A DNA stretch of 64,000 nt from Ornithinimicrobium avium (GTDB lineage Bacteria > Actinomycetota > Actinomycetes > Actinomycetales > Dermatophilaceae). The DNA lies in assembly GCF_003351765.1 (NCBI RefSeq), contig NZ_CP031229.1, positions 2,604,001-2,668,000 of the forward strand, written 5' to 3'. Under the pieces are notes generated by a model. It ran no database searches. It was not told where the DNA came from and saw only the letters and a program-made list of their open reading frames with translations. This document shows positions 26,190-35,057 of the stretch, in pieces (positions within the stretch are counted from its first letter, which is position 1; each line of letters starts with the position of its first letter). Both the position numbers and the translations under genes were made by a program.

Positions 26190-27331
26190 GCGCCGCACCA
26201 CCGGGCGCACGGTGCCGTGACGACCGGCCAGCCGGCGGCCTGCGACGGGTGACCCTGCGGGTAGTGGTCCACGGCGGGGTGCTCGCCGTGCAGGTTGGCC
26301 AGCGGACGCCCGGCGAGGACGTCGAGGTCGAGGCGGTACTGCGCCCGCTCCCACCGCAGGCCCATCGCCGCGTCGTGGTCCTTGCGGTAGAGCTGGGCGC
26401 CGCCGGGGCCGCGGGTGAGCTCGCCGAGGACCGGGCCGGCCGCGGTCTCGTAGAGGTCCACCCGCACGAACGGCAGGGCCATCGCCCGGGAGAGGTGGCG
26501 GGCCAGGTCGAGGTAGGTCTCCAGGTCGTCCGGCGCCGGGATCGACGGGTCGATCCGGTGGGTGGTCGAGGCGTCGGGCCCGAGGTCGGCGCCGTCGCCC
26601 CCGAGGAAGCGGTAGCGGGCCTTCGACAGGTCGGCGTGCACGTCCATCCGCCGCAGCAGCACCTGGCCCACCTCGCCGTAGAAGGCATAGACCTTGATGT
26701 CGTCGGGCAGCCCCTCCACGCCGGGCCGGACGAGCATGGCCTCGGCGAAGAACGGCCCCTCCACCCTGGACGCGGTGCGGTAGTGCTCCACGACATCCGC
26801 CCCGGACAGGTCCGGCGCATCGTCCTCCTCCGCACGGTCGCCGCCCCCGCCGACCAGGCGGTAGCGGTCGGGCGCCACCCGCCGCAGCGGGAGCACCCCG
26901 TGGCCGCCGGCGCCACCGTCGGACTTGAGGACGAACTCGTCCGGGAGCCCCGACAGGTCGATCTGGTCCGCCGCACGCCACACCGAGAGGACCTCCGGGA
27001 CCGGCACGCCGTGGCTGGCGGCAAGGCGGTGGTTGCGCAGCTTGCGCGCCACCTGCAGCAGGGGGTGGCCGGCGCCCGGGTCCAGCGCGCGCAGCTCCTC
27101 CACCCCGCGGCGCAGCTCGTGCACGTGCTGCCGGAAGGAGGGCGCGGTGCTCCGGCCGGGCCGGGTCGCGTCCCGACGCGGCTCCTGCTGCCGTGCGAGC
27201 TGCTGCTCGACCTGCCGCAGCCTGCGGCGCAGCTCCTCGACCTGGGCGGCGCGCTCGGCCAGCCGCTCGTCCCGCCAGGCGATCCCCGGCACCGCCCTGC
27301 GCAGCGCCGCCCGCGCCCTCTCCACCGCCAT
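26171..27331 (-). CDS. Second TupA-like ATP-grasp ligase (soluble, coiled-coil N-terminus)
   Basis: 386 residues. The N-terminal ~70 residues form an Arg/Glu-rich coiled coil (AAQVEELRRRLRQVEQQLA) in place of the membrane anchor of the paralogue at 20070. The ATP-grasp core is clearly homologous: DEFVLKSDGGAGGHGVLPLRR, FFAEAMLV, DDIKVYAFYGEVGQVLLRR and RVDLYETAAGPVLGELTRGPGG. The shared ASHGV-PVP segment and order of motifs indicate duplication followed by divergence in localisation. ATG at 27331 follows GAGGAGG. Probably forms an amide or ester bond on a polymer precursor; substrate unknown. Confidence 0.83.
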   Translation of the reverse strand: MAVERARAALRRAVPGIAWRDERLAERAAQVEELRRRLRQVEQQLARQQEPRRDATRPGRSTAPSFRQHVHELRRGVEELRALDPGAGHPLLQVARKLRNHRLAASHGVPVPEVLSVWRAADQIDLSGLPDEFVLKSDGGAGGHGVLPLRRVAPDRYRLVGGGGDRAEEDDAPDLSGADVVEHYRTASRVEGPFFAEAMLVRPGVEGLPDDIKVYAFYGEVGQVLLRRMDVHADLSKARYRFLGGDGADLGPDASTTHRIDPSIPAPDDLETYLDLARHLSRAMALPFVRVDLYETAAGPVLGELTRGPGGAQLYRKDHDAAMGLRWERAQYRLDLDVLAGRPLANLHGEHPAVDHYPQGHPSQAAGWPVVTAPCARWCGAVPAPV

Positions 27332-27421
27332 GCCGCCTCCTCGTCTCGCCGTGGCCCGGGCCGGTAGCGCCCCGGGCGCGAGCGCCATTCTCCCCTGTCG
27401 GCGCGGGCGTGGTTGCCTCGC

Positions 27422-29281
27422 GTGCACCTGGTGGCTGATGATGGCGCCGTGCCGCCCCCTCCGGAGCGCCCGGACCCCAGCGTCGAGCGTCTGTCGAGCG
27501 TCTTCGCCGACCGGCGGCCCATGCACGTCGCCGGGCTCGCGCTGCGGACCCGGTCGACGACCGCCCGCGAGGCCCTGGCCCGCTCCGTGCCCGGGACGGA
27601 CCTCGGCGACCAGGACCTGCTGCGGATGGCGCTGGCCGGGGAGCTGCCGCCCGAGCTGCTGCACGGCCGGCCCGGCCGCGTCCTGGCCGCGCTGGCGATG
27701 ACCTGGGCCGGGCAGGCCCGGGGCCAGGATGAGCTCAGGGCCGCCGCGCTCGCCTACCGTGCGCTGTTCGCCGACGGCGCCCGGGACGACCTGGCACCAG
27801 CTCACCACCAGCTGGCCGCGCAGACGCTGATGCTCACCGGGCTGCCCGACGAGGTCCGCCGGCTGCTGCCGCTGCTGACCCGGCTGCCGGCCGGGATGCA
27901 GCCCTTCCTGGACGCCGACCTGGCCAACCCGTGGGCGCACCGGCCCGACGCTCACACCTCGCCCGCCGCCGGCCCGCCCGACGAGGAGGCCCGCCGCGCC
28001 TGGGAGGAGCTGCTCTCCGCCCCGTTCGTGGCGCACGGGCTCGCCCCGCTGCAGGTCCGCCCGCACGGCGACGACCTGCCGTTCGACCGGCTGGTCGTGC
28101 CGGACGTGGTCGCAGGCAGCGTCGACGGGCCGCTGGTGACGGTCGTGGTGCCCTGCTTCCGTCCGGACGCCGGGCTGCTCACCGCGGTCGCCTCGCTGGC
28201 CGCGCAGAGCCACGGTGCGCTGGAGGTCCTCCTCGTGGACGACGCCTCCGGGACCGACTACGAGACCTGGTTCGAGCAGGCTCTGGAGCTGGACGACCGC
28301 GTGCGGCTGCTGCGCCGACCGACCAACGGCGGGAGCTACCTGGCCCGCAACGACGCGCTGCGCGAGGCGAGGGGCTCGCTGATCACCTTCCAGGACGCCG
28401 ACGACTGGTCGCACCCGGAGCGGGTCGCGGCCCAGGTGGCGCTGCTCGCGGAGCGGCCCGATGCTCCGGCCAGCCGTGCCCTGGCGGTGCGCGTGCACGA
28501 CGACCTCACCCACCAGTGGCTCGGCTACCGCCCGGTCCGGATCAACGCCTCCTCCCTCATGGTCCGCGCCGACGCCGTCCGGCGGGCCGGACCCTACCTG
28601 CCGGTGCGCAAGGGCGCCGACAGCGAGTACGCCGAGCGTCTGGCCACCGAGCTCGGCGAGCTGGTCTCCACCCGCACCCCGCTCGGCCTGAGCCGGCTCC
28701 GGAGCGGCTCGCTGTCCCGCAGCGACTTCGCCCTGGGCTGGACCGCGCCGGAGCGCCTCGCCTTCCGCGGGACCTACCGCGCCTGGCACCGGGCCGGGCG
28801 CCGCCGGCCGCTGCCCGCGCCGCTGCCCTACGTCCGCGGCACCCACCAGCACCGGAGCGCGGACCGGCTGGACACCGCCTACCTCGCCGACCTCTCCGCC
28901 GACCCGGTCGTCGAGCCCGGGCGGGCCTGCGGGGTATGGCGGCTGCCCTCCGGGTGGTCCTCGGTGCGCACCGGTCTGTGGCACCTCGAGCGGCCGGAGG
29001 ACGTCGGGGCCGAGCGGGCTGAGATGCACGACCGCTGGTTCGACCGGGTCGTCTCCGGGCCCACCTGGCAGGCGCTGAGCCGCACCGAGCCGGTGCACCT
29101 CGACCGGCTGGTGGTGCTCGAGCCCTCGGTGCTGCTCCTGCAGGAGGAGCAGGAGTGCGCGATCACCACCGACCGGGTCCAGGTGCACCTGCTGCCCGAG
29201 GAGGACGTGCTCACCGGCGCCGTCGCCGCCGTGGTCCGCCGCTGGTTCGGCCGCGACCCGGAGTGGGTGCGCACCCGCTGA
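27422..29281 (+). CDS. GT2-family glycosyltransferase paralogous to the giant transferase N-terminus
   Basis: About 619 residues. The N-terminal ~220 residues are helical, similar in layout to the start of the 1614-residue protein (RTRSTTAREALARS here, RTRSRTARDLLARA there). A GT-A domain with VTVVVPCFRPDAG, LLVDDASGTD and FQDADDWSHPERV and a C-terminal region follow. The start is uncertain: GTG at 27422 is chosen, TTG at 27413 is in frame, and later GTGs are possible; none has a clear ribosome site. Divergent from the ATP-grasp gene and convergent, 10 bp apart, with the GT gene at 29292. Confidence 0.8.
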   Translation: MHLVADDGAVPPPPERPDPSVERLSSVFADRRPMHVAGLALRTRSTTAREALARSVPGTDLGDQDLLRMALAGELPPELLHGRPGRVLAALAMTWAGQARGQDELRAAALAYRALFADGARDDLAPAHHQLAAQTLMLTGLPDEVRRLLPLLTRLPAGMQPFLDADLANPWAHRPDAHTSPAAGPPDEEARRAWEELLSAPFVAHGLAPLQVRPHGDDLPFDRLVVPDVVAGSVDGPLVTVVVPCFRPDAGLLTAVASLAAQSHGALEVLLVDDASGTDYETWFEQALELDDRVRLLRRPTNGGSYLARNDALREARGSLITFQDADDWSHPERVAAQVALLAERPDAPASRALAVRVHDDLTHQWLGYRPVRINASSLMVRADAVRRAGPYLPVRKGADSEYAERLATELGELVSTRTPLGLSRLRSGSLSRSDFALGWTAPERLAFRGTYRAWHRAGRRRPLPAPLPYVRGTHQHRSADRLDTAYLADLSADPVVEPGRACGVWRLPSGWSSVRTGLWHLERPEDVGAERAEMHDRWFDRVVSGPTWQALSRTEPVHLDRLVVLEPSVLLLQEEQECAITTDRVQVHLLPEEDVLTGAVAAVVRRWFGRDPEWVRTR

Positions 29282-29291
29282 CGGGCGGCCC

Positions 29292-31496
29292 TCAGTCCGG
29301 CGCTGGAACGCCCAGCAGCACCCTGCGGTAGGCCTCACCCACCGCGTCGGGGTCGAAGAGCGAGAGCGCCTGCTCCCGGGCCCTCGCCCCCTCCTGCGCC
29401 CAGGCGCCCGGCGCGGTGACGCGGCGAACCCGCGCCTCGGCCTGGTCCAGGTCGTCCACCACCCACTCGTCGGGGAAGAGCGTGCGAGGGCCGCCACGCG
29501 AGGCGAGCAGGGGCCAGTCCCGGACGACCGGGACGGCGCCGGAGGCCGCGCCCTCGACGAGGCCCACGTGCCACGACTCGCGCACGCTCGTGGACAGGAT
29601 CACCCCGATCCTGCGCAGCGGCTCGCCCACGTCGTCGACCTGGCCGACGAGGTGGACCCGGTCCCGCAGCCCGGGCGAGGCGAGCCGCTCCCGCAGCCGG
29701 GTGACGAACGGCTCGACCACCGGGTTGACCGACCGGGGGAAGTCGGCGCCGACGAGGACGAGCTCCCAGGCCGGGTCCCGCTCCAGCAGGTCCAGGGCCC
29801 AGTGGACGTCCTTGACGCGGCGGCCCCACCCGATCATCCCCAGGGTGGTGCGGGCGGTCTGCGTCTTGTCCCTCGCCAGGTCGGGCAGGCGGGTCACCGC
29901 GTGCGGGAGGACCTCCACCGGCACCGGGACGTCGCTCACCGCGGCGAGCAGGTCGGCGACGAGCGAGCGCAGCGGCTCGCTGACCGTCACCACCCGCTCG
30001 ACCCGGTCCCAGCGCACCAGGTGCAGCCACGGGTCCAGCGCGTCGAGCGCGTGGACGCGCACGACCAGCCGGGTCGTCGGCGGGCACAGGTGGGAGACCC
30101 AGACCGTGGCCGGGTCCGCCCAGTCGGCAAGGACCACGTCCTGCCCCGCGAGCGCCTCCTCCACCGACGCCGCGACTCCGGCGACCTGCCGGGCGAGCCG
30201 GCGGTCCACCCACGCGGGCCGGTCCTCGCCGCCGCCACCCTGTGCGCCGACGCGCGCGATCAGGGCCGCCAGGGCCGGCAGCGTCGACGGGTCGAGGACC
30301 TTGGCGGAGAGCGCGTCGTGCTCGGCGGCCAGGTCCTTCACGGTCACCTCGGCGGCCTGCCGGAGCGCGGCGACGACGCCGCCGTGGAAGGCGCCGTAGG
30401 CACCGGTGACGACGAGCACGCCGGGCCGGTCGCCCGGCGGGCGACCTGCCGGCGCGGTGGGTGCGGCGGTCGGCTGCGCGGACGCGCCGCCGGGCATCAG
30501 GAGGGTCCGGTAGGTGCTCGACCCGCGCAGGGGCGCGAGGTAGACCGCCGGGTCCTCGACCAGCGGGCTACGGGGCACCTCGGCGTGCAGGGCGCGGTGG
30601 AAGAGCAGCGAGAGCGCGTCCCCGAGCCGGGCGAGGGCCAGGGCGGGCTCGTCGGCGGCGAGGGCCTCGTCGGCACCACGCACGGCGGCCCGTGCCACCG
30701 CCGCGAGCTCGTCCTCGTCCACCTCCTCCCACCGGAGCGTGCCCAGGGAGAGGTCGGCGGCCGTCCGGCGCCCGGCCAGGCCGGAGGCGCCGCGCGGGTC
30801 CTGCGGCCAGTCGGCGGCGTCGAGGGCGACGGCCGCCCGGTCGGCAGCTGCGGCGCGACGGCGCACCCGGTGGACCCGCAGGGCCTCGGTGACCGCGTCG
30901 AGCGGCCGCAGGGCGTCCGGCAGGCCGGCCGCGCTCAGGCCCTCGGCGGTCTCCCGCCAGCGGCGCAGGTCGGCCGGGGACACCCTGGTGCGTCCGCCCC
31001 GCGGTCGGGCCTCGACCTCCTCCAGCAGCCGGTCCAGCCCGGCCAGGGCGCGCCCGCCGGCCGGCCAGCTGGCTGCGGGCAGCACGGCACGGCCGCCCAC
31101 GAGCTCGGGAGCGGTCGCGAGCGCGGCCTCGGTGCCGGCGTCGAGTGCCCACACCACGTCGGTCGTCCGCAGCAGGCCTGGCAGCTCGGTGCTGCTGCGC
31201 AGGTCCAGCGCCCAGCCGTCGCCGTCGCCACCGCGATCTGCCCGACCGGCGTGCCGCACCCGCGCGAGCGCCGCCCGCGCCAACCCACCCGCGCGGGAGG
31301 GACGCGCCACGGGGAGGTGGGTGACGTCATACCCGCGGGTGTCGCCGGCGGGACCGCCCGCGGCGGCCGTCCAGGGCCACCGGTGCGAGCCGGGGTCCCA
31401 CGGCGGGTCGGCGGGCAGCGCGTCGACGCTCAGGGCGAGGAGCAGGACGCGGACGCGGACGACGGGACCGCCGGCGCGGACGGGTCTGCTTGGCAT
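29292..31496 (-). CDS. Large GT-B (family 4-like) glycosyltransferase
   Basis: 734 residues. The first ~350 residues are a variable, Ala/Arg-rich region. From about 360 there is a GT-B fold: VLVVTGAYGAFHGG, RLVVRVHALDALDP, VVTVSEPLRSLVADLL, GMIGWGRRVKDVHWALDLL and STSVRESWHVGLVEGAASGAVPV. The last is the donor-site motif with the E-x7-E pattern loosely kept. It ends the envelope island, 34 bp before ino1 in the same direction. The start ATG at 31496 lacks a clear ribosome site. The upper half could be a separate unrecognised catalytic domain. Confidence 0.8.
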   Translation of the reverse strand: MPSRPVRAGGPVVRVRVLLLALSVDALPADPPWDPGSHRWPWTAAAGGPAGDTRGYDVTHLPVARPSRAGGLARAALARVRHAGRADRGGDGDGWALDLRSSTELPGLLRTTDVVWALDAGTEAALATAPELVGGRAVLPAASWPAGGRALAGLDRLLEEVEARPRGGRTRVSPADLRRWRETAEGLSAAGLPDALRPLDAVTEALRVHRVRRRAAAADRAAVALDAADWPQDPRGASGLAGRRTAADLSLGTLRWEEVDEDELAAVARAAVRGADEALAADEPALALARLGDALSLLFHRALHAEVPRSPLVEDPAVYLAPLRGSSTYRTLLMPGGASAQPTAAPTAPAGRPPGDRPGVLVVTGAYGAFHGGVVAALRQAAEVTVKDLAAEHDALSAKVLDPSTLPALAALIARVGAQGGGGEDRPAWVDRRLARQVAGVAASVEEALAGQDVVLADWADPATVWVSHLCPPTTRLVVRVHALDALDPWLHLVRWDRVERVVTVSEPLRSLVADLLAAVSDVPVPVEVLPHAVTRLPDLARDKTQTARTTLGMIGWGRRVKDVHWALDLLERDPAWELVLVGADFPRSVNPVVEPFVTRLRERLASPGLRDRVHLVGQVDDVGEPLRRIGVILSTSVRESWHVGLVEGAASGAVPVVRDWPLLASRGGPRTLFPDEWVVDDLDQAEARVRRVTAPGAWAQEGARAREQALSLFDPDAVGEAYRRVLLGVPAPD

Positions 31497-31530
31497 GGCG
31501 CCATCGTCGCAGGCGCCGGTCGTGCCCGGC

Positions 31531-32604
31531 TCAGGCGTCGCCGCGGATGAAGGCCTCCACCTCGGCCCGGCCCTGGTCGTCGGGCATCTGCACGGGCGGG
31601 GACTTCATCAGGTAGGCGGAGGCGCCGATGACGGGGCCGCCGTGGCCGCGGTCCAGCGCGATCTTGGCGGCGCGGACGGCGTCGATGATGATGCCGGCGG
31701 AGTTCGGCGAGTCCCACACCTCGAGCTTGTACTCCAGGTTGATCGGGGCGTCGCCGAAGGCGCGGCCCTCGAGGCGCACGTAGGCCCACTTGCGGTCGTC
31801 CAGCCACTGCACGTAGTCCGAGGGACCGATGTGCACGTCGCGGTCCTCGAAGCGGTGGGTGACGTTGGAGGTCACCGCCTGGGTCTTGGACACCTTCTTG
31901 GACTGCAGCCGCTCGCGCTCGAGCATGTTCTTGAAGTCCATGTTGCCGCCGACGTTGAGCTGGTAGGTGCGGTCGAGCAGCACGCCGCGGTCCTCGAACA
32001 GCTTGGCCATCACCCGGTGGGTGATCGTCGCGCCGACCTGGCTCTTGATGTCGTCCCCGACGATCGGGACGCCCGCGTCCTCGAACTTCTTGGCCCACTC
32101 CGGGTCGGAGGCGATGAAGACCGGCAGCGCGTTGACGAAGGCGGCGCCGGCGTCGATGGCGCACTGGGCGTAGAACTTGTCGGCCGCCTCGCTGCCGACC
32201 GGCAGGTAGGACACGAGCACGTCGACGCGCGCGTCGCGCAGCGCCTGGACCACGTCGACCGGCTCGGCGTCGGACTCCTCGATCGTCTCCGCGTAGTACC
32301 TGCCCAGCCCGTCGAGGGTGGGCCCCCGCTGGACGACCACGCCGCTGGGCGGCACGTCGGCGATCTTGATGGTGTTGTTCTCGCTGGCGTTGATCGCCTC
32401 GGCCAGGTCGGTCCCGACCTTCTTGGCGTCCACGTCGAAGGCGGCGACGAACTCCACGTCGCCGACGTGGTAGTCACCGAACCGGACGTGCATCAGTCCT
32501 GGCACGGTCGCGGTCGCGTCGGCGTCCCTGTAGTACTCCACGCCCTGGACGAGGGAACTGGCGCAGTTGCCCACACCGACGATCGCCACGCGCACCGAAC
32601 CCAT
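31531..32604 (-). CDS. ino1: Inositol-3-phosphate synthase
   Basis: 357 residues, actinobacterial/archaeal-length myo-inositol-1-phosphate synthase. It converts glucose-6-phosphate to inositol phosphate using NAD+. NAD motif GVGNCASSLVQG is at the N-terminus. Catalytic-domain signatures are VGDDIKSQVGAT, GGNMDFKNM and LEYKLEVWDSPNSAG. ATG at 32604 has GGAGAG upstream. It supplies inositol for phosphatidylinositol and mycothiol. It is divergent from the penicillin-binding protein gene as in M. tuberculosis, but without the regulator and small genes found between them there. Confidence 0.97.
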   Translation of the reverse strand: MGSVRVAIVGVGNCASSLVQGVEYYRDADATATVPGLMHVRFGDYHVGDVEFVAAFDVDAKKVGTDLAEAINASENNTIKIADVPPSGVVVQRGPTLDGLGRYYAETIEESDAEPVDVVQALRDARVDVLVSYLPVGSEAADKFYAQCAIDAGAAFVNALPVFIASDPEWAKKFEDAGVPIVGDDIKSQVGATITHRVMAKLFEDRGVLLDRTYQLNVGGNMDFKNMLERERLQSKKVSKTQAVTSNVTHRFEDRDVHIGPSDYVQWLDDRKWAYVRLEGRAFGDAPINLEYKLEVWDSPNSAGIIIDAVRAAKIALDRGHGGPVIGASAYLMKSPPVQMPDDQGRAEVEAFIRGDA

Positions 32605-32728
32605 CAGGTCATCTCTCCTTGACTCACGCCTCGGGCGGCCCAGCCAGACCGCCCGCTTGAAGCACAACCATGCACGGTACCGCTTGATTCCGACGCTTCT
32701 CCCAGCGACCACCGTGCACAATGTGCCC

Positions 32729-35035
32729 GTGAGCCCCTCCACCCCGTCCCCGCGCACCCGCAAGGAGGCGCAGGCCACCCGCCGGCGCCGCCCGCCCGGC
32801 CGCTGGCGCCGTGCCCTGATCTGGCTGGTGGGCCTCGGCCTGCTCGCGGTCGCGGTCCTGGCCGCAGCCTTCGCCGTCGCCTACGCCCGCACCGAGGTGC
32901 CTGCCCCCAACGACTTCGCCGACGCGCAGAGCACGATCCTCTACTACGCCGACGGGCAGACCGAGCTGGCGAGGTTCACCGGCGGCTACGACCGGGAGGA
33001 CGTGCCGCTCTCGCAGGTGCCCGACCACGTGCAGAAGGCGGTGCTCGCCGCCGAGGACCGCAGCTTCTACGACAACGAGGGGGTCTCGGTCAGCGGGACG
33101 CTGCGCGGGGCGTGGCGCACCCTCACCGGCGGGACCGTGCAGAGCGGGTCGACGATCACCCAGCAGTACGTCAAGAACTACTACCTGACCGCCGACCAGA
33201 CGCTGACCCGCAAGTTCCGCGAGATCATGATCTCGATCAAGATCGACAACGAGCAGTCCAAGGACGAGATCCTGGACAACTACCTCAACGTCATCTACTT
33301 CGGGCGCGGAGCCTACGGCATCCAGACCGCCAGCGAGGCCTACTTCGGCAAGGACGTCTCCGACCTGACCGAGTCCGAGGGAGCCTTCCTCGCCGCGGTC
33401 ATGAACGCCCCCTCGCTGTTCGACCCCGACTACGCCGACGGCAACCAGGAGCGTGCGCAGCAGCGCTGGAACTATGTCCTGGACGGCATGGTCCAGGAGG
33501 GGTGGCTGGACGCCTCCGCCCGCGAGGGTATGACGTTCCCCGACGTCCGCGAGCCCTCGCCGACGAGCGCCGCCCAGGGGGTCGAGGGGTACGTCGCGCA
33601 GGAGGTCCGCGGCGACCTGCGGGACCTGCTGGGCCTGGAGGACGCCCAGATCGACACCGGCGGCCTGCGGGTCACCACGACCATCGTCAAGAAGCACCAG
33701 GACGCCGCCAAGAAGGCGGTCAAGGCCTTCCGGCCGACCGGGGAGGGCACCGGCGACATCACCACCGCCCTCACCGCGGTGCGCCCGGGCGACGGTGCGA
33801 TCACCGCGATGTACGGCGGCGAGGACTACCAGCAGACCCAGCTCAACGCGGCCACCTCGGCACGGGTCCAGGCCGGCTCGCTGTTCAAGCCGATCACGCT
33901 GACGGCCGCGGTGGCCGACGGCGTCGACACCCTCACGACCTTCGAGGGACCCAGCCCGATGACGTTCGGCACCGGGGACGGCGAGGTCGAGGTGCGCAAC
34001 TTCCGCGACGTCTCCTTCGGCACCCTGGACCTGCGGATCGCGCTGGCCGAGTCGGTCAACACCATCTACGTCCAGCTCAACGAGCTGATCGGCCCGGAGA
34101 AGACCGTCGAGGCGGCGGTCGACCTCGGCATCCCGGAGGACACCCCCGGCCTGGGCACCGACCTGACCAACGTCCTGGGCACCGCCTCCCCGACGCTGGT
34201 GGAGATGACCAACGCCTACGCCACGCTCGCCGCGGAGGGCCAGCGCGCGGAGCCGTACCTGGTCCAGCAGGTGACCACCGCCTCCGGCGACGTGACCTAC
34301 GAGGCCGACCCGCAGACCGAGGACGGCGTCGACGCCGACGTCGCGGCTGACGTCACCGACGCGATGACCTACGTGATGACGCAGGGCTCGGGCACGACCG
34401 CCGGCGACGTGGGCCGGCCGGTGGCCGGCAAGTCCGGGACCAGCGAGGACAACGTCTCGGCGTGGTTCGACGGGTTCGCCCCGCAGCTGGCCACCGGCGT
34501 GGTCATGTACAAGGGCGACGGCACCGTGCCGATGCAGGACGTCGGTGGCCTGGACCAGGTGACCGGCGGCACCTTCCCCGCCCAGGTGTGGGGCGAGTTC
34601 ATGCGGCTGGCGATGGAGGGCGAGGAGGTCGTGCCGTTCCCGCCGCGCGTCGGCGTCGGCGACGTCCTGGCCACCACCGAGGCGCCGCAGGTGACCGGGA
34701 CGGTCGACCAGGAGCCGGAGCCCTCGCCGACCGACGAGCCGACCCGGACCACCAGCGAGGAGCCGACCGAGACGACCAGCGAGGAGCCGACCGAGACCAC
34801 CTCGGTCGAGCCGACCTCCCCCGAGCCCACCGAGACGGCGCCGCCGCCCACCGACACGGCGCCCGCACCCACCACCCCCGCGCCCAGCCCGCCGGCGCCC
34901 ACCTCACCGACGCCGACGGATCCCGGCACCGGCGCGCCGCCGGGCCAGGGCGGAGGGCCACCGGGCCAGGGTGGCGGGCCACCGGGGCAGGGTGGCGGGC
35001 CACCGGGGCAGGACGCCCCGCGCCCGACCGGCTGA
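32729..35035 (+). CDS. ponA: Class A penicillin-binding protein (bifunctional transglycosylase/transpeptidase)
   Basis: About 768 residues. Short basic cytoplasmic tail, one transmembrane helix (about 28-52), a family 51 transglycosylase domain (AAEDRSFYDNEG, GSTITQQYVKNYY, NYLNVIYFGRGAYGI) and a transpeptidase domain with the active-site serine in SLFK near residue 383, SVN, and KSGT near 567. No PASTA domain. The tail after about 650 is disordered: two copies of an EEPTETTS octad, a Pro/Thr region, and PPGQGGG repeats. GTG at 32729 (or 32723) has no clear ribosome site, so a short-leader or leaderless message is possible. Synthesises peptidoglycan outside the membrane. Confidence 0.95.
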   Translation: MSPSTPSPRTRKEAQATRRRRPPGRWRRALIWLVGLGLLAVAVLAAAFAVAYARTEVPAPNDFADAQSTILYYADGQTELARFTGGYDREDVPLSQVPDHVQKAVLAAEDRSFYDNEGVSVSGTLRGAWRTLTGGTVQSGSTITQQYVKNYYLTADQTLTRKFREIMISIKIDNEQSKDEILDNYLNVIYFGRGAYGIQTASEAYFGKDVSDLTESEGAFLAAVMNAPSLFDPDYADGNQERAQQRWNYVLDGMVQEGWLDASAREGMTFPDVREPSPTSAAQGVEGYVAQEVRGDLRDLLGLEDAQIDTGGLRVTTTIVKKHQDAAKKAVKAFRPTGEGTGDITTALTAVRPGDGAITAMYGGEDYQQTQLNAATSARVQAGSLFKPITLTAAVADGVDTLTTFEGPSPMTFGTGDGEVEVRNFRDVSFGTLDLRIALAESVNTIYVQLNELIGPEKTVEAAVDLGIPEDTPGLGTDLTNVLGTASPTLVEMTNAYATLAAEGQRAEPYLVQQVTTASGDVTYEADPQTEDGVDADVAADVTDAMTYVMTQGSGTTAGDVGRPVAGKSGTSEDNVSAWFDGFAPQLATGVVMYKGDGTVPMQDVGGLDQVTGGTFPAQVWGEFMRLAMEGEEVVPFPPRVGVGDVLATTEAPQVTGTVDQEPEPSPTDEPTRTTSEEPTETTSEEPTETTSVEPTSPEPTETAPPPTDTAPAPTTPAPSPPAPTSPTPTDPGTGAPPGQGGGPPGQGGGPPGQGGGPPGQDAPRPTG
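34937..35011 (+). repeat. 21-bp tandem repeat in the ponA 3' end
   Basis: Three full 21-bp units and a 12-bp partial one, in frame, encoding PPGQGGG three times and then PPGQ. Unit starts are 34937, 34958, 34979 and 35000. The first unit differs mainly at third positions, the later ones are nearly identical, suggesting recent slippage. Confidence 0.9.
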
Positions 35036-35057
35036 GCCGGACCTACCCTTGGTCCCC

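Noticed and set aside
7286..31496. Island as a recent mobile element
   Set aside because: No integrase, transposase, tRNA edge, direct repeats or visible base-composition change; older gain remains possible.
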